From Nomia melanderi (Eukaryota; Arthropoda; Insecta; Hymenoptera; Halictidae): a stretch of DNA of 64,000 bases. A program made the position numbers and the translations under genes. The stretch lies in assembly GCF_051020985.1 (NCBI RefSeq), contig NC_135001.1, forward strand, positions 15,369,896-15,433,895, in the 5' to 3' direction. The first letter of the stretch is position 1. Each line of letters opens with the position of its first letter. The notes below the pieces were generated by a model. That model ran no database searches. It had not been told where the DNA came from and saw only the letters and a list, made by a program, of their open reading frames with translations. Below are positions 47,300 through 61,100 of this stretch, piece by piece.

Positions 47300-50200
47300 A
47301 TGCAGATAACGGAGCAAACAGATATTTCAGTCCGACTATGTGCTTTGTTCATGAAGTTAGCTGGCATGTGGACGGCAGAAAATGATAGGGAACAGCGGAT
47401 CAGAGACTACACGCTAATTTATTCTCAACTACTAAATGTGATTGCTCTGTGTATAAGTGTAAGGGACATGTATTTCCGCTGGAAGCTCCATGATGTGAGT
47501 ACAACAAATATTAAAATTCGTGTTTTCACATTGTCCCAAAATTATTCCTTGACACTTTCCATATTTTCTATTTCACATTTCATTTGGCAAGAAATAACTT
47601 CGGCTCATTTCCCATTCGTCCCTTAAAGGAATAGATACATCTAGGAATCACATGAAAGATAGAGTTGTACTTTACAATTATTTTCATGTATTATATTATA
47701 TTTCAGTGAGTAATTATTACTAGCATTTGAAATTGCATAGATTTAACAATAAATTCTGGGAATTTCAATGAGGAATTTGTAAAAGTGTTGAAGATATGGC
47801 GGAACACGCGAAACACTTTTCTCGACAGTGAGTAATAAAATAAAATGAAAATGTAATCAAATTAGATATTCAAAATTTTGCATGCTTGTTTCTGTATACT
47901 TTAAGAGCATGTAGGGAAACTTTTATATTTTTTTAAACACGATGAATAAAATTACCAGTTTCTGAAACCGATTTTAAATTATTTGAAATTGTTCAATGAG
48001 TTGAACTCGAAATCTTTAAGAAGATACCATGAATGAGTTGCTTGTGTAAAAGACATTTGTTTTCACTACATCTATATCTAAATTGCTAATGTTCATGCGA
48101 ATTTGAAATTTTAATAGTTAGACTAGGGAAACTGTAGTTAGAATTTCGTTTTCTTGCTTAATGATATCACCCGAGTAAGAAAATTACGTTGCATGGAACT
48201 TTATGACAGTTTTTACTTCTTCTTTTTATTTTATAGACTTTTGCACTACACAAAAATGCATTTGTAAATTAAATTAAGGTTTTGCAGACTATTTACGAAG
48301 TATCTGATTAAGGTATTTAAACATTTCTTGTAGATGCTGATGTATTCATTTTGTAATTTCCTGAGTATCATAACGGTTACGATCAAAATATTTATTTTAC
48401 CAATGTACAAAGTGCAACTTTTGGACTTGTTGGCATACACGCGGAAACATTTTTGGAACGGTAATTATGATGAGCGCGAGAAACAGATTATGGCTGATAC
48501 CAGCAAATATAGTATTCTTTTTGTCTCATTCGTTATCCTCACAGCACATGGTACTATGGTTTGTTACGTTGTAGCACCGCTTATAGGTAAGTAATACAAC
48601 TTCATAGTGCAGTATGCTATTTTGGTTTTATGGCTCTGAATATTGATTGTTCAGGTACAGAAGTTCAATCCCTGATCAAAAAATTAGTGCCACCATAGTT
48701 TTTAAGATTTTTCGCAATAATCATAGCGTGGGAACTCTCAAACGCAATTTAATAATAATTTCTTCGTTGTAATGTTGACCCTATGCATTCCAGAAGTTTT
48801 TCACTGGAAATACTCAACATTTTCTAATGAGATACAAACGACATTATCTGAAATTGATTTGATCAGAAATCGCACATAAACTGAGGAGCAAAATTATTTT
48901 TACTTCAATATTTTACATACTGATGCATTATACAAAGTTTAATATTAAATACAAGACTTTACACTCTTGCCGTGTCAAATCTGCTGGCGACTGAGAGAAG
49001 CCTCTGGAGAGCAAAGGTGTAAAAACAAAACTTAAGTAAAGAAATTCAGCCTGAATTATAGAAAATTAATATGAAAAAAAGAATCACTTTTCCTACAAGT
49101 CAATAACTTTTGTAAATTATTAAGTTGATTTGTTCGCTACTTGTTAAAAACTGGGAACATGACATCCACCTATGAAGTGTTAACGTTGAACGAACATATT
49201 TATATACCTACGTACTTGTCTGAAAGTATTGTATTTTCCTTATCTAAGCATTTACCTTGTCTTACAAAAATTGTATTGTAATAGTATTATAATTATAATC
49301 ATCTCTATCATATATATTATTAAAGTTACGAACATATGAACGAGATATCGGGAGATTACTGATGAATTTTCCTGATTACACCTTTCACAAAAGCAATAAG
49401 CCTTTAAAGCCGAAAATTATTAAGTTATATGCGTCTGCATTTCAGAAAACATAGGAAAGAACGAAACTGAAAGAATGCTTCCATTCCATTTCTGGATACC
49501 GTATTTTCAAAAGTCCCCTATCTTCGAAATAACATTTGTCTTACAGGTACTATATTTTAAATAACTTCACATTTCTTTATAGGGAAATGATAAATCTCGT
49601 CACGTACAACACTGGTTCGTTTTCTTATTGAAATAATCGGGTTTGAATAATTAATTACCAATAATGTTTGCGTAAAAGAATGATATTCGTAACAAAAATT
49701 ACAGGTAGCCCTCCTACAGCATGGCATCCTACAACGCGATTTCGCTCTAACACTTGCGGAAACCGTCGTATAATACTGTACACAGTTTCAAATAACACAG
49801 CATTTTTCAGAAGCCTGCTTATCTACTGTTTTATAGGGGGGTTACCTGTTAGGTACCTATACAGTTTAATTGGTTAACTATACAGGTAGTTATACAGTTT
49901 AATTGATTTGCATTTAATATTTACATATAGTATAAGAATTCACAAAAGAAACAAATAACTTCAATAACAAATACCCGAATAATGATTAATTTTTTATTTG
50001 TTATTATTATTCAAGTAAAGTTTTATTTGAATCCTATTCAAGATTGTTTTCACTCTACTACCATAATTGCGTTAATTTTATTTAGTTCTTCAAATTATCC
50101 AGTTCTCTCGGATCTTTACGGTGCTCTATTGTTAGTTAGAATTGCAAAAGCTGATACAATCAACTTATAGAAAGAAATCTATGACTTATTTTAGTACATT

Positions 50201-53200
50201 ATTGTACATTTAATACAAATTTACTATATTATTATCATGCAATTACTATGAGTAAAAAATTTTAAATAAATATTATTGGTAATATATTTCGTTGGCGAAT
50301 AAAAGTCAAAATGGGCTTAAGTACGGTAGGGATTTCACATTAGCGAAGCCTGTCTATGGCTGAAAAGTGAAGAGGGGCAATGGGAGATCACTACACATCT
50401 CTTTCGTATAGATTTAAAGGTTAACACGTTCAGTGCGGCGCCGATTTTGCTATACTTTCCGCTCAGGCGGCAGCGCGTGAGCATTTGATGCCGAACGCTA
50501 AACTAGATCGCGCGACACAGCGCAACAGACGATTCCTTTTTTTCACTGTTTCTTTTGTCGTTTACACTGTGACAAGGGTGCAATGTATACAAGTATACAC
50601 GTATACAATGTATAAACATAAGATAATGGGGTGGGGAATGCCACAGAGACAAAAGTGCGAACACCAAGAAACGATCAGCCTGAAAAAGCCACGGGAGTAC
50701 ACTAAATTTTAACATAAATTTTTTAATTGTCATTAATAATTTAACCCTTTAAAATGCTGGTCTCATGCACCGACGTCGACCAAACGAGAAGTTCGCTGTC
50801 AGTCCCTAGAATTTACGCCGCCCAAACGAAAAATCTACTGTCAGTCCCCAGGGACTGACGCCGCTTGAACGGAAAGTTCACTGTCAGTCCCTAGGGACTG
50901 ATGCAGCACTCAACGTGTTAAGGTAATTTCAAGGGATATTCCAACTGTATCTGTGTAGTATAGAAGGAATTCACTCGTTCCTAATTCTGTTATTTGCGGG
51001 AGGGTCGATATTATACGACAAACGAAATAATTCGCTTATCCCTATTAGAAGAATGAAAGTACATAAGACGGAAGGTTAGACTTTTAAGTGACAATTGCTT
51101 GATTCATTCTCTGGTGGGTCTTTTTATACATGAATTTTGGGTAGAAAGTGGGGATCGTGTCTTCTACTGTAAAATGGAGCATTGCGTCACTACTGAGAAA
51201 AGGGCATTGTATCTTATCTTGACGTCAAAGGGCATCACAATAGTAATGGCGGCTCGGTTTCGGCACGTCCTTGTTATTGGCCGAACCGCATGCCGTGGTG
51301 GAGCGTGCGGATGAATCCCTTTGCCCTACAACACTTTTGAACAAATGATCGGCTTAACTAACGCGCGATCCCGACAGAGCTGTGGCAAGATTGACTTTTT
51401 TTTATCTGATAGAAATACAACTTCCCTATATTAGCATAACATCGAAAGTACAATAATTTCTTTTATATGTGATTACATTAAATACGATAGTAAGGAAATT
51501 TTTATTTTATTAGGTATTTAACTTGTATCACACTGGTGTATGTTATTTTTGCTTCGACAACTTCTTGTGCATTATGAATATGCATGCGGCTGGTCAGTTT
51601 CGTATACTACAGTACAGACTTACAAAGCTATCCGACACAGGAAAGGAGACACCGAATCAACCTGCAAGTACAAATCTAACGGATTACGCCAAAAAATCTT
51701 ACGCTCAATTAAAAAAGTGCGTGCAACATCATCAAGCGCTTATAAATTATTGCAACCAGTTGGAAAATTCTTTTACAATTGTACTACTCGGCCAAGTATT
51801 AATCTTCAGTGTACTAATATGCCTTTTTGGATACGAAGTATTCCTGGTTCGTATTCACCGTATGTTGATAAGTTGACAGTTTTTAGAATAATAATTTCAT
51901 GATAATTTCATTTGCGATATTATAATTATTGACGAAGCATACATCTATAGTTTCGGTGATTCTTTATAAATAACAAAGTTTGCACTATAGAATGTAGGCT
52001 CATGTAGGGGTGTAATTTAATATGCAATTCAGGTTTGAGTTTTTCTCACTTTTATTCGGGATATTTACTTATGTAGTGGAAACATTATAATTAAAAATTT
52101 GAAAGAATAACATGCATATTCTCATGTGCTTCAGTGAAGAAGGTTTTAATTAAATTATTTAATCAATTCTAATTTGAAAATTTATTAATTTATTCTACTG
52201 GGAGAAAGTAATATTATTATGAGTTATCTGTGAATGTGTTAATAATAATTATTATTTCCTAATAATAATTATGGTTTACCACCAATAGTAATTTTTTCGA
52301 AAGTGGATAGTAATAGTAATAAGATAAACTGAAGTCGGACATAACAAATTACAATAAACCTTTAAATCGAAATATTACGCGTTCATTGTTTTTGAGTTTG
52401 CGTATTTCCAGTTTACATTAAATTGGATTCTTTCAAATATTTAATGTTCTATAATACAGTGTTCGATTGTCCTATAAATATTTTTACAGGCAAAAGATTT
52501 AAGTGTCACAAGACGTTATGTCTTTATATTTCTTATGGTGGGCAGTTCCTACCTGCTATTCATGTTTACGTACAGCTGTAACGGATTACTAGAACAAAGC
52601 CAAGGCATTCATTACGCAGCGTTTTCAGCACCTTGGAATCTCATACCCATGACCCAAACTGGAAAAACGCTTCGACGCACTTTGTTATTTGTTATATTAC
52701 GATCTGAGAAAGTTTGTGCTTTAACGGCATGTGGATTTTTTCCTATATCGTTGGATACTTATAGGACGGTAATGAATGTGAATTCTGTAATTTCTTTCTT
52801 TCGGACAATTTTTATATTCACTATTCAAAATCCCTGTTTTTGGAAATAGTACACAGATAGATCTCAACTATTCTGAAATGTAAGAATTCATTTTAATATG
52901 GAAAAAATGTACAACGAATATTTTTAAACGTATCTTTTCAAACGTATTTTATTAATTTATTATAAAATAAAGATGTCTTTCGTTTTACAACGTATTTTAA
53001 TTGTGGATTCCACTTTCTTCTGCTTCTTCGTATTTTCATACGTGTGATGACCACCCGGCAGTGCTGTGTTAAAGTCTTTGTTAATTTGCATGTTTACAAA
53101 AGACTGTATCGATGAAAGAAATTCTACGAATTTTGCATTAACTGAATTTTTCTTCGCATTAAATGCGTATATCCCATTGTTCGAGAATTACCTGTATAGG

Positions 53201-53418
53201 GTAATACTTTTTTGGACCAGTGAATATACGTTCAACATGTTTTTTTTTATTATATAAACATGTATGTAGACAATAAATTGATGCTCTCTTTCAATAAAAT
53301 CAAATTATATTTTATCAAGAAGTTTTAATTACATATTCACTTGTTACAGATCATGAGTACCGCAGTATCATATTTCACTTTGCTCAAACAGAGTCTAGAT
53401 GATTCAGATGATATCTGA
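47300..53418 (+). CDS. Odorant receptor (7tm_6 family), 6 exons, 409 aa
   Basis: Insect olfactory receptor: a seven-pass membrane protein, inverted relative to GPCRs, that forms an odorant-gated cation channel with Orco in sensory neurons. Exons 47300-47494, 48334-48586, 49446-49546, 51514-51846, 52490-52768, 53350-53418, all GT-AG; joined they give 410 codons with stop and no break. Family blocks: N-terminal LAGMWTAENDREQRIRDYTL; PFHFWIPYFQKSP; CFDNFLCIMNMHAAGQFRIL; RRYVFIFLMVGSSYLLFMFT with SCNGLLEQS; and the C-terminal AVSYFTLLKQS near the stop. Intron 3 contains a TTAA MITE. The exon 4 donor GTTCGT is weak. Subfamily cannot be assigned by eye. It looks functional. Confidence 0.9.
50421..50921. 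mobile_element. TTAA MITE, family A, copy 2, in OR intron 3
   Basis: Element 50425-50917 between TTAA at 50421-50424 and 50918-50921. Same structure as 4109-4602, including the palindromic GTCAGTCCC units. Its left terminus has CACGTTCAGTGC, one base off copy 1. Confidence 0.87.
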
Positions 53419-56400
53419 TTGGAGGTTTAGTTCATTTTATTTTTTTGTTACTGATTCAGTGATATATCTGGAATTTTATTAAAGGTAACTGGTAAGTATC
53501 AAATAATTATTGACTTTTGAACGTATCATCGTTTCTTTTTCAGGGAGCTGTTATACATCTTAACAAATGGTAGAACATCTTTAAATTCTGAATTATGAAT
53601 CGCTATCTTTGTCATAAGCTGCATTCGAAAAAAAAAATAAGTTTGCACAATTCTCTTTTTGTATAACTGAAATGTTTGTTCATTAAGTTAACATACGATA
53701 CGCATGTTGCACACATCGAGTAAATGTGTATGTGTAAAGATAAAAGGTTTTTTATTTTCTTATGAAAATTCTATAAGTCTTTCTTAACTGCCAAATAGAC
53801 ACTCATCAAAACCCCTATGCAGTGGAAACAGTTTGTTTGGTAAAACAGAAATTGAAACCTCAAAATTCTTCATAATCAGTGCTCTGTTATTCTTATATCT
53901 CATGTATCCGACAAAATTCGATTCATTCGATATGGCACCAAGAATATTTTTGCTTAAGTTTATGTAAAAAGTGGTGTCAGCTGAATTCGAGTGACGTAGC
54001 AGTTAAAGTGTTAAAGGTAAAACATGATAATTATTTACATTAAACGTTACCGCGGTGATAATCTTGACATTCACGTATGTAATCAAGGATATCATACTGA
54101 GTAACATTTCTCAATAACTTAATTGCTGATAAGCGTAGAAAAGTGAAGCTATGCAAAATTTCAACCCAATCAATTTATATTTGACGTACGATATGATGAT
54201 TGAAATTGACGTATATTTGACGAAATTCCGGAAGTTTAGCTATTATATATGTCTATTCAGCACATTATTCAAAAAAGATATCCAGTAATTTACAATTGTG
54301 TTCTATGTTCCATCGGTAATGATGGGAGATACCTTAAAATGGTAAAAAGCGTTTTACTAAATTTTAGTGATTGATGTTTGAATCGTCAAAAATGTTGTTG
54401 GTAGATGCTGTTTTTTTACTTAATTCAAATCTATTTTCAAAATTATAACTAAATTGGAATGTCGACGTTTTCGAGAGTGTAACGTACTGTTTTATCAACA
54501 TCGGGTACTTCACGTTCTGTAATTAGAGCAAAGAAAACTGTTTTACTAATACTAAATTAGCGTTTCAAATGAGTTTCTTAAATATCGAGAAGAATACACA
54601 AGGATATCTGCTTTCAAAATTCTGATGTGATAATATTTAATGTGTAATTGAAACCTACATTTTGTCATTTATTCTACAATTCGTTTACCTACATTCACTT
54701 TTCATTTGGGAGGTGGTGACATCTACTCTGAGATATTAATTTTCGATGTTGTCAGCGGGCAGGCGCTGGACCGCGTTTGGTGGCTGCGTACAGGAGCAAG
54801 AGTGAAAGACAGAGTAAGACCGAGATTCAAACTCCAAATCTAACGAGGGGACTCTCAGAGCCACGCGAGTGGCCGTACGATACGGCACGGGTGTTTGATA
54901 ACTGTCGACAATAGTGCACCGTGCGCCATGTGTACTTCGACAAGTGTAACCTTTTCGTGTCTTTGTGTTATATTACTTTTCTCCGGATTTAATCTACCGT
55001 TCGGTAAGTACATACTTCGAATTTCTCAAATTTTCATTGTTTCGAAGGGCTGTCAATAATAAATATTCGCTGAACGATTGCCTCGTTAAAGCGTTTTTTA
55101 TTGGAGCATCATCCATCACTGTTTCCAATCGTGTTTATTTATTTAGGTAAATGTAATGATTAAATCTTATATATAGAATTACGTAAAATTATTTTTTGTG
55201 AATGAAAATATAAATGGATGTACGGGAAGTTCGTTCCATGTGAGAAACATTCGGACAATTTAATTCTTGGGAAGTAATAGCCTAATGAAAAGAGTACTTG
55301 TGCAAATGAAATGAGAATTTCTTATAAAAAAATTCTTGTAAAATCAATTTATTTTTAGGCGTTGATTTCCGTTTTGAAATTTCCGTATAATTTCTTATGT
55401 TACTTTCTGTGTTTGGGATATTGGAGGCATTTTATTATTCTTTCATAACACGCACAGTTTACTTTACAACTAATTATTACATAGCTTTGTCTAACTTCCA
55501 CATTTCGTTGATTAGTATTCTACCGTTCGTAATGACACATCAACATTTATTACGTTTTAAATATTTTCCTGAAATATAGTTAAGTGCTTTATTTTATTAC
55601 CTCAATGTATTCACAAATGACACTATTTTTCTTTGTTAATATCTATGCAATTGATTCCTCCATTTCTGACGTTAAGCGGTTTGATTAAAGACTTTCTACA
55701 AGAGGTAGCCTCATTTAAAAACGTGTAGGATGCAACGAGGGTAGGATAAACAGAAACAAGCAACTCTTAAGCCTGTTGCTCTTAAAGACTAGAGTTTTGC
55801 TCTTATAATATAGTTTCGTGCATATCTGTATTTTATGCAGAAGATTCATTTTCACTTTGCTCTCATTTATTTATCATAAATTGTACCTGTGTTAATATTT
55901 TTAACAAACATACATTGTATACTTTATATTTATAATATCGTTCATAAAAATAGTGAAGGTGAATAAACTGATACTGTAAAATGATTATGCTGCTACCTTT
56001 GAGATACCTTTCAAAACGTAACAATAACAAAATTTAAAACGTTATAATAATGTAAAATCAGATTCGTAAATTAATAATAAAATATTCAGTTGAAATAAGA
56101 AGAATACTTACTACTCTTCGTATTCCTGATTTATCCAGAAACATTTTTGAAGGTATGGTTAGGCTACAACTGTAGATACTATTCCTTTCTAAGGATTCTG
56201 CAATTCTCCCTTTGAGACTGACGAGGTCCTCGAATTCCGTTATTCTTCAAATGTCCTTCGAATAATGGAATGACATCTTGTACAATTGTTGGAAATTTCG
56301 CAAATATTTCACTTATGATTTTCTTATTGCGTTTTACAACGATTATGTTTTAATAAAATTCGATACAGATTCCCGAGAATTTTCTCCTTAATACGGTATT

Positions 56401-57720
56401 CTCGTTCGAAGAGTTCGTTTTCCAGCGACTTTTAAATAACGATTAGATTAAAAAATAATAAAATTAGATATTCGGAACTTTGCGTTTAAATATCTTCGCA
56501 AGTGTCAGTGGAATCTGATTTAAATACCCTAGTAGTGGGGTAGTGTAATCAGCAGCAGCATATAATTTTTAAATAATCATGAAAATCAATTAGTAAACAT
56601 TTTTATCCGATTATATGATTTATATATGACCATATATGTTATATATAGTGAAAAATCTTGATGTGAGTACAGCTCGTCATATGATACGATTGGGTTTAGA
56701 GGCTACCGGTAATAAATTATGGCAATTTTAAGATGCAGCTACATCGAAGTAAAACTATGACGCGCTCAGTGACCTACTAGCATTGGCTAAAAGTGATCGA
56801 TATCTAAAAATTGCAATAATTTCTCGAAAAACATCATATAACATAGTTACAGATGTCTGAATTAAAATCATTTTTGGAGAAAAATATTTTTATTTTTTCG
56901 AGTGGTACATGATGTGTGTATAATACTTTTTTAAGAGCAGGCACTCGACAATGTTCTTTGTGCTTTAAATATAATATTTTAAAAAATCGATACCTTTTCA
57001 TTGATTCTTCAAATACATGTGCTTTGGATTAGCAGTGTATTTACTTACACAGTGCACGCTGCGATAGTTCTAAAAAGATTATGCTTAATATATTATATGC
57101 GAGTAATTTGTTATATAAATATAGATTTCTATAAAACAAGTAAAAAAATTATATTAAGTACTTATTTTCCACGTTCTCAATGTTATTACAGCATTTATTT
57201 TATTTTTAGTTATTTTTAGTTTCCATAACTATTTTATTTCCAGTTATTTCTCCTTGGACTGTTATTGTTATTATTACGTACATATGTGTAATTAACATTA
57301 CCGTCAATGTGTAATTATCACTGCTAACTAATGTTCTCAATTCGCAAGTGTAAATATGTAATCCCCGTACAGTAATTAGGTCAATTTGGCCGAAATTAAG
57401 CTCTACCACTTAATAATCTTTTGTATACTATACTACCTCATAATTACATAAATGTAACGAATACAGAGTGTTTTGTAATTCATTTAGTTGTGTTTGAAAT
57501 TTGAGGATGTATTTGCTTCAAAAAATTTTTTTATGTAGTGTAGAGCAATGAAAAATGGTCATTAATTTTCACATTGTTATTTTGTAATCAAAAACGCAGT
57601 ATTCGTTTCAACAAAGCACTGCCTTACTATTAAATTGCAAATGAAATAGCCATCAAAAAGTTCTTCGATGAGAATACGAAATTAAACTAAAAAGAAAGTG
57701 TGTATCATACGTAATCTATA
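53419..57720. other. AT-rich intergenic DNA downstream of OR
   Basis: No exon with odorant-receptor or other family motifs was found. Only the 54671 repeat stands out. Confidence 0.5.
54671..54882 (+). repeat. Dispersed direct repeat, copy 2 (downstream of OR)
   Basis: Same orientation as 46645-46856; roughly nine in ten bases alike. Followed by unrelated sequence. Confidence 0.8.
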
Positions 57721-58103
57721 TTAACAAGAGAACCTTTTCAACCAGCACACGCCGATTTTGATGAAACTCATGTGAGACATGGTTCTCAAGAAAATATTTG
57801 ACATGTATCCTTTCTTATCGGCCAACATTCACTTTAAAGGTACGAAAACATCCCCAAAATTGAGGGTTGGAAGTATATTTTTTACAATATCTCTGAAACT
57901 AAGGGGTGTAGAAAAGAAATGTTCTTTTTAAATTGTTCGTCTCAAAATGGACAATTTAGATTTCTTTTCTGCGCCCTCTAGTTTCAGGGATACTGTATAA
58001 AATATACTTCAAACCCTCAATTTTGAGGGTGTTTTTTGAGTACTATGTCTCACATAAATTTCATCAAAATCAACGTGTGCTGGTCGAAGGAGTTCCCTTG
58101 TAA
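57721..58103. mobile_element. Foldback (long inverted repeat) element
   Basis: About 383 bp that are almost one large palindrome. Left arm starts TTAACAAGAGAACC and contains AACCAGCACACGCCGATTTT; right arm mirrors these as AAAATCAACGTGTGCTGGT and ends TTCCCTTGTAA. Arms are about 170-190 bp with a very short centre near 57910. No coding capacity. Confidence 0.85.
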
Positions 58104-61100
58104 GAAAAGAATCATATCTCCTGAAAGGTGCATATCAAATATTCAAAATATGTAGTAATATAAATTACGAGTATGTTGCAATTCGAATATTTCTCGGTAC
58201 CTCCTGTGAACGTGCAGGGCATAGAAAAGCGATTGATGCAAAGAAACAAGACTTAAAGGTAAATTTGACTGTTGAAATGTCGCAAATTGTGTAGCAATCA
58301 TCTTGTCAAGACGGTTCTATTCTTCGCGCTGGTCTAATATGAATGCCTTGGAGGTTCATATATACTTGGTTCTTGCCTGGGAGTGGCATAATATCAGATA
58401 CAACAATGACTCTCTTTGGTATATTACGCACGTAATACGTACACGCTCTCGGATGAATGAAATTCCATGCAAAGTGTACCCTGGAGAATATTTTATCACC
58501 CTCTGGACGCCATGAAATACGGAAAACAGCTATTTCATGTAGTTTCAGCATACATCACTATTTCTCGCACCTAACCTTTTTTTCTTTGAGGAAAATATCG
58601 ACTGAACTGGAATTTTCATGACACATAATCGAATGATCCTAGTATTAACTCTAAAATCTGAACGTACGATACGTAAACCCGATGTTCTGTGAACTGACTG
58701 AATGAATTTTTACTGTAAAAAATTAATTTTAGACTTGAACTTTATTCAATTACAAAATGTTTTGATACTGTTCTAATATTACTTTTTAAAAGTTAAAAAC
58801 GGATGTAGGAAGCAAATTTTTACATTTCCTTCAACACTAGACATACCGGCACTTTGCAATACACACTTCTACTTATTTATTCCTATTGTAATTGCACAGT
58901 CGAATGGTCGGTTAAGAAACAAAGTTAAACAAGTTAAAAATAAATATTCCTCAGTTAAAAATTAACAAAACAAAATATTATTCTGCTGAAGTGTTAATAT
59001 TATAGACTGCAGCGTAATTTTTATTAATTACATACTTGTTTTATAGGTGAACAATGATCTTAATTTTTTTAGTGGAAGAGACGCGAATTGACGATTGAAT
59101 GTTTACATAATTAACCTAAATTGCAAGTAGGCAAATGTAATTGAATAATAATGGTAATAAATAATAAAAATTCTAGAAGAACATAAAATAAGTAAATGAT
59201 CAAATTAATCAAACTTTAAATTTATAGATACATAAGTGAGATTAGTTTTTAGTGGTAAAATGGAAAGAATTTCTACCTATTATTTAAATAATAAGCAAAT
59301 ACTAAAGGATGACGTCAAAACGTTTGGTCGTTAATAAAGGAATATCAATTTGATATCCCTGGAACGTCTACGTTCGTTATCCCTTGTCTTATCAGTTCTC
59401 CGTGAGTCAGAAAAGAAATTACTCTTCAGAGGAGTAGGTACCTACGGAGGTCAAGATCAGATCGAACAGTTAGGCAACCCATCTAGGACTGCTGAACTGA
59501 AGTCGGTAGCTGATCGCAAATAAGATAATAAAATAGATCAAATCGAAGAAGCGGTGAATGGTAGGATTGGTTTCAGCGTTGTCTTTGATAATGGACATTA
59601 AAATCTTGAATAGTTTTCGTTGACATTCAAATGACAGACTCATTAGTTCTCTGATGCACGTGAAAATTTTATCTTATTAAATGAACATACATAACTTTAT
59701 TTTACCAAATCATTATATATCATATATTTTTACGAAAAGAATATTACAGGTGTTAATATCGGGGTTGTCTTTGGAAACAATTTTTCCTTTTCTATGATTG
59801 ATCAAAGGAATAATGTTAACGGTAATAATGGACAGTAATATTGTTTCTTGTCATAATGGATGTTGTTTAACGGACGATTTCCCTCCATGTAGGTGACACG
59901 TCTATACGTTTCGGTTCTCTGACAGTACCATTCGTCGAGTATACTTGACATATGTAGTTATACCTACAGAATCGTACAAACCAATTACTTACTTTATACG
60001 AACTACGAATTTGTTTGAAATCTGTTGCAACTGGTATCCTCAGGTGGTGACAGTTTGAAATTGTATTATGGTATACAAATTCTGGAGCAATCATCTGCAC
60101 AATCCGCATAAGGATTGCAAGGAGATGGAACGAAATTAACAATTAACGAATACTTCGGTCGTACTAATTTTATGTGCAAATGAGATTTATAACTTGCTTT
60201 CCAATTTCAAACAGATTTATTACAATAACAAATCTTTATGTTACATAAATTATTTTAATAACAAGTATTTTTAGTCTTTCATTTCTATTATCACTCTACG
60301 ACCGCTAAGGGTTAAAATAGTAAAATATGTATTTGTAAAATTGGACAGGTTATTATGAAGTTTTTTGCAATAACTGCATAAACTCTTGCAGAACCACGTG
60401 ATACAAATGAAATACATATTTTGCATAGTTTTTTTAACAAAAATTTTACAGTTTCAAAAAAAGTATGTACAATTTAGCTATTGTCATTGCAGACATTTAT
60501 TATAAGAGAAATGCAATATTATTTTGGTTTAATTGTAGTAAGAAATATTCTATTGTATCGCAAATTATAAGTGACTATGTTCGTATTATATCGATGTTCG
60601 TGTTATCTGAGATAATATTTCCAAAAGCAGTGGATGTTGTAGATATGCGGAGAGACAAATTAATAGGAAAAATTGTAAATTAGAAAGTATTTCATAATTT
60701 TATCAAAATGCTGCTTCGTCTACAAAAGGAAGTCTTGTTTTAGGCACAGTATTGACCGACTTTTGGTCTCCAGCCTCATATTACGGACCACTTCACACAA
60801 ACTCTGTTAACTTTTGCAGTGCACTGTAAACCGACAAAATACAATTGTTTGTTTCGTGGTCTTCCTACACTATATGTAATTACTTTTACCGTTGCATACA
60901 CCGGGTGATTCATGAATTAACATTCACTAACGTTTCATGTTATGACACTTTGATTAAAAACCCATAGAATTTACTGGTTACACTAAATGAATTTACTTTT
61001 ACACTTAGTGTTACGTGACAGATAAGATTTCTGATTGGTAATATAAATATAAAATATAAATTTTGTACACGTAGAAACGGTGAAAATACCTAAGTAAAGA

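Noticed and set aside
55397..55579. Possible second odorant receptor exon downstream of the OR
   Set aside because: Hydrophobic frame without the conserved receptor motifs or fitting splice sites.
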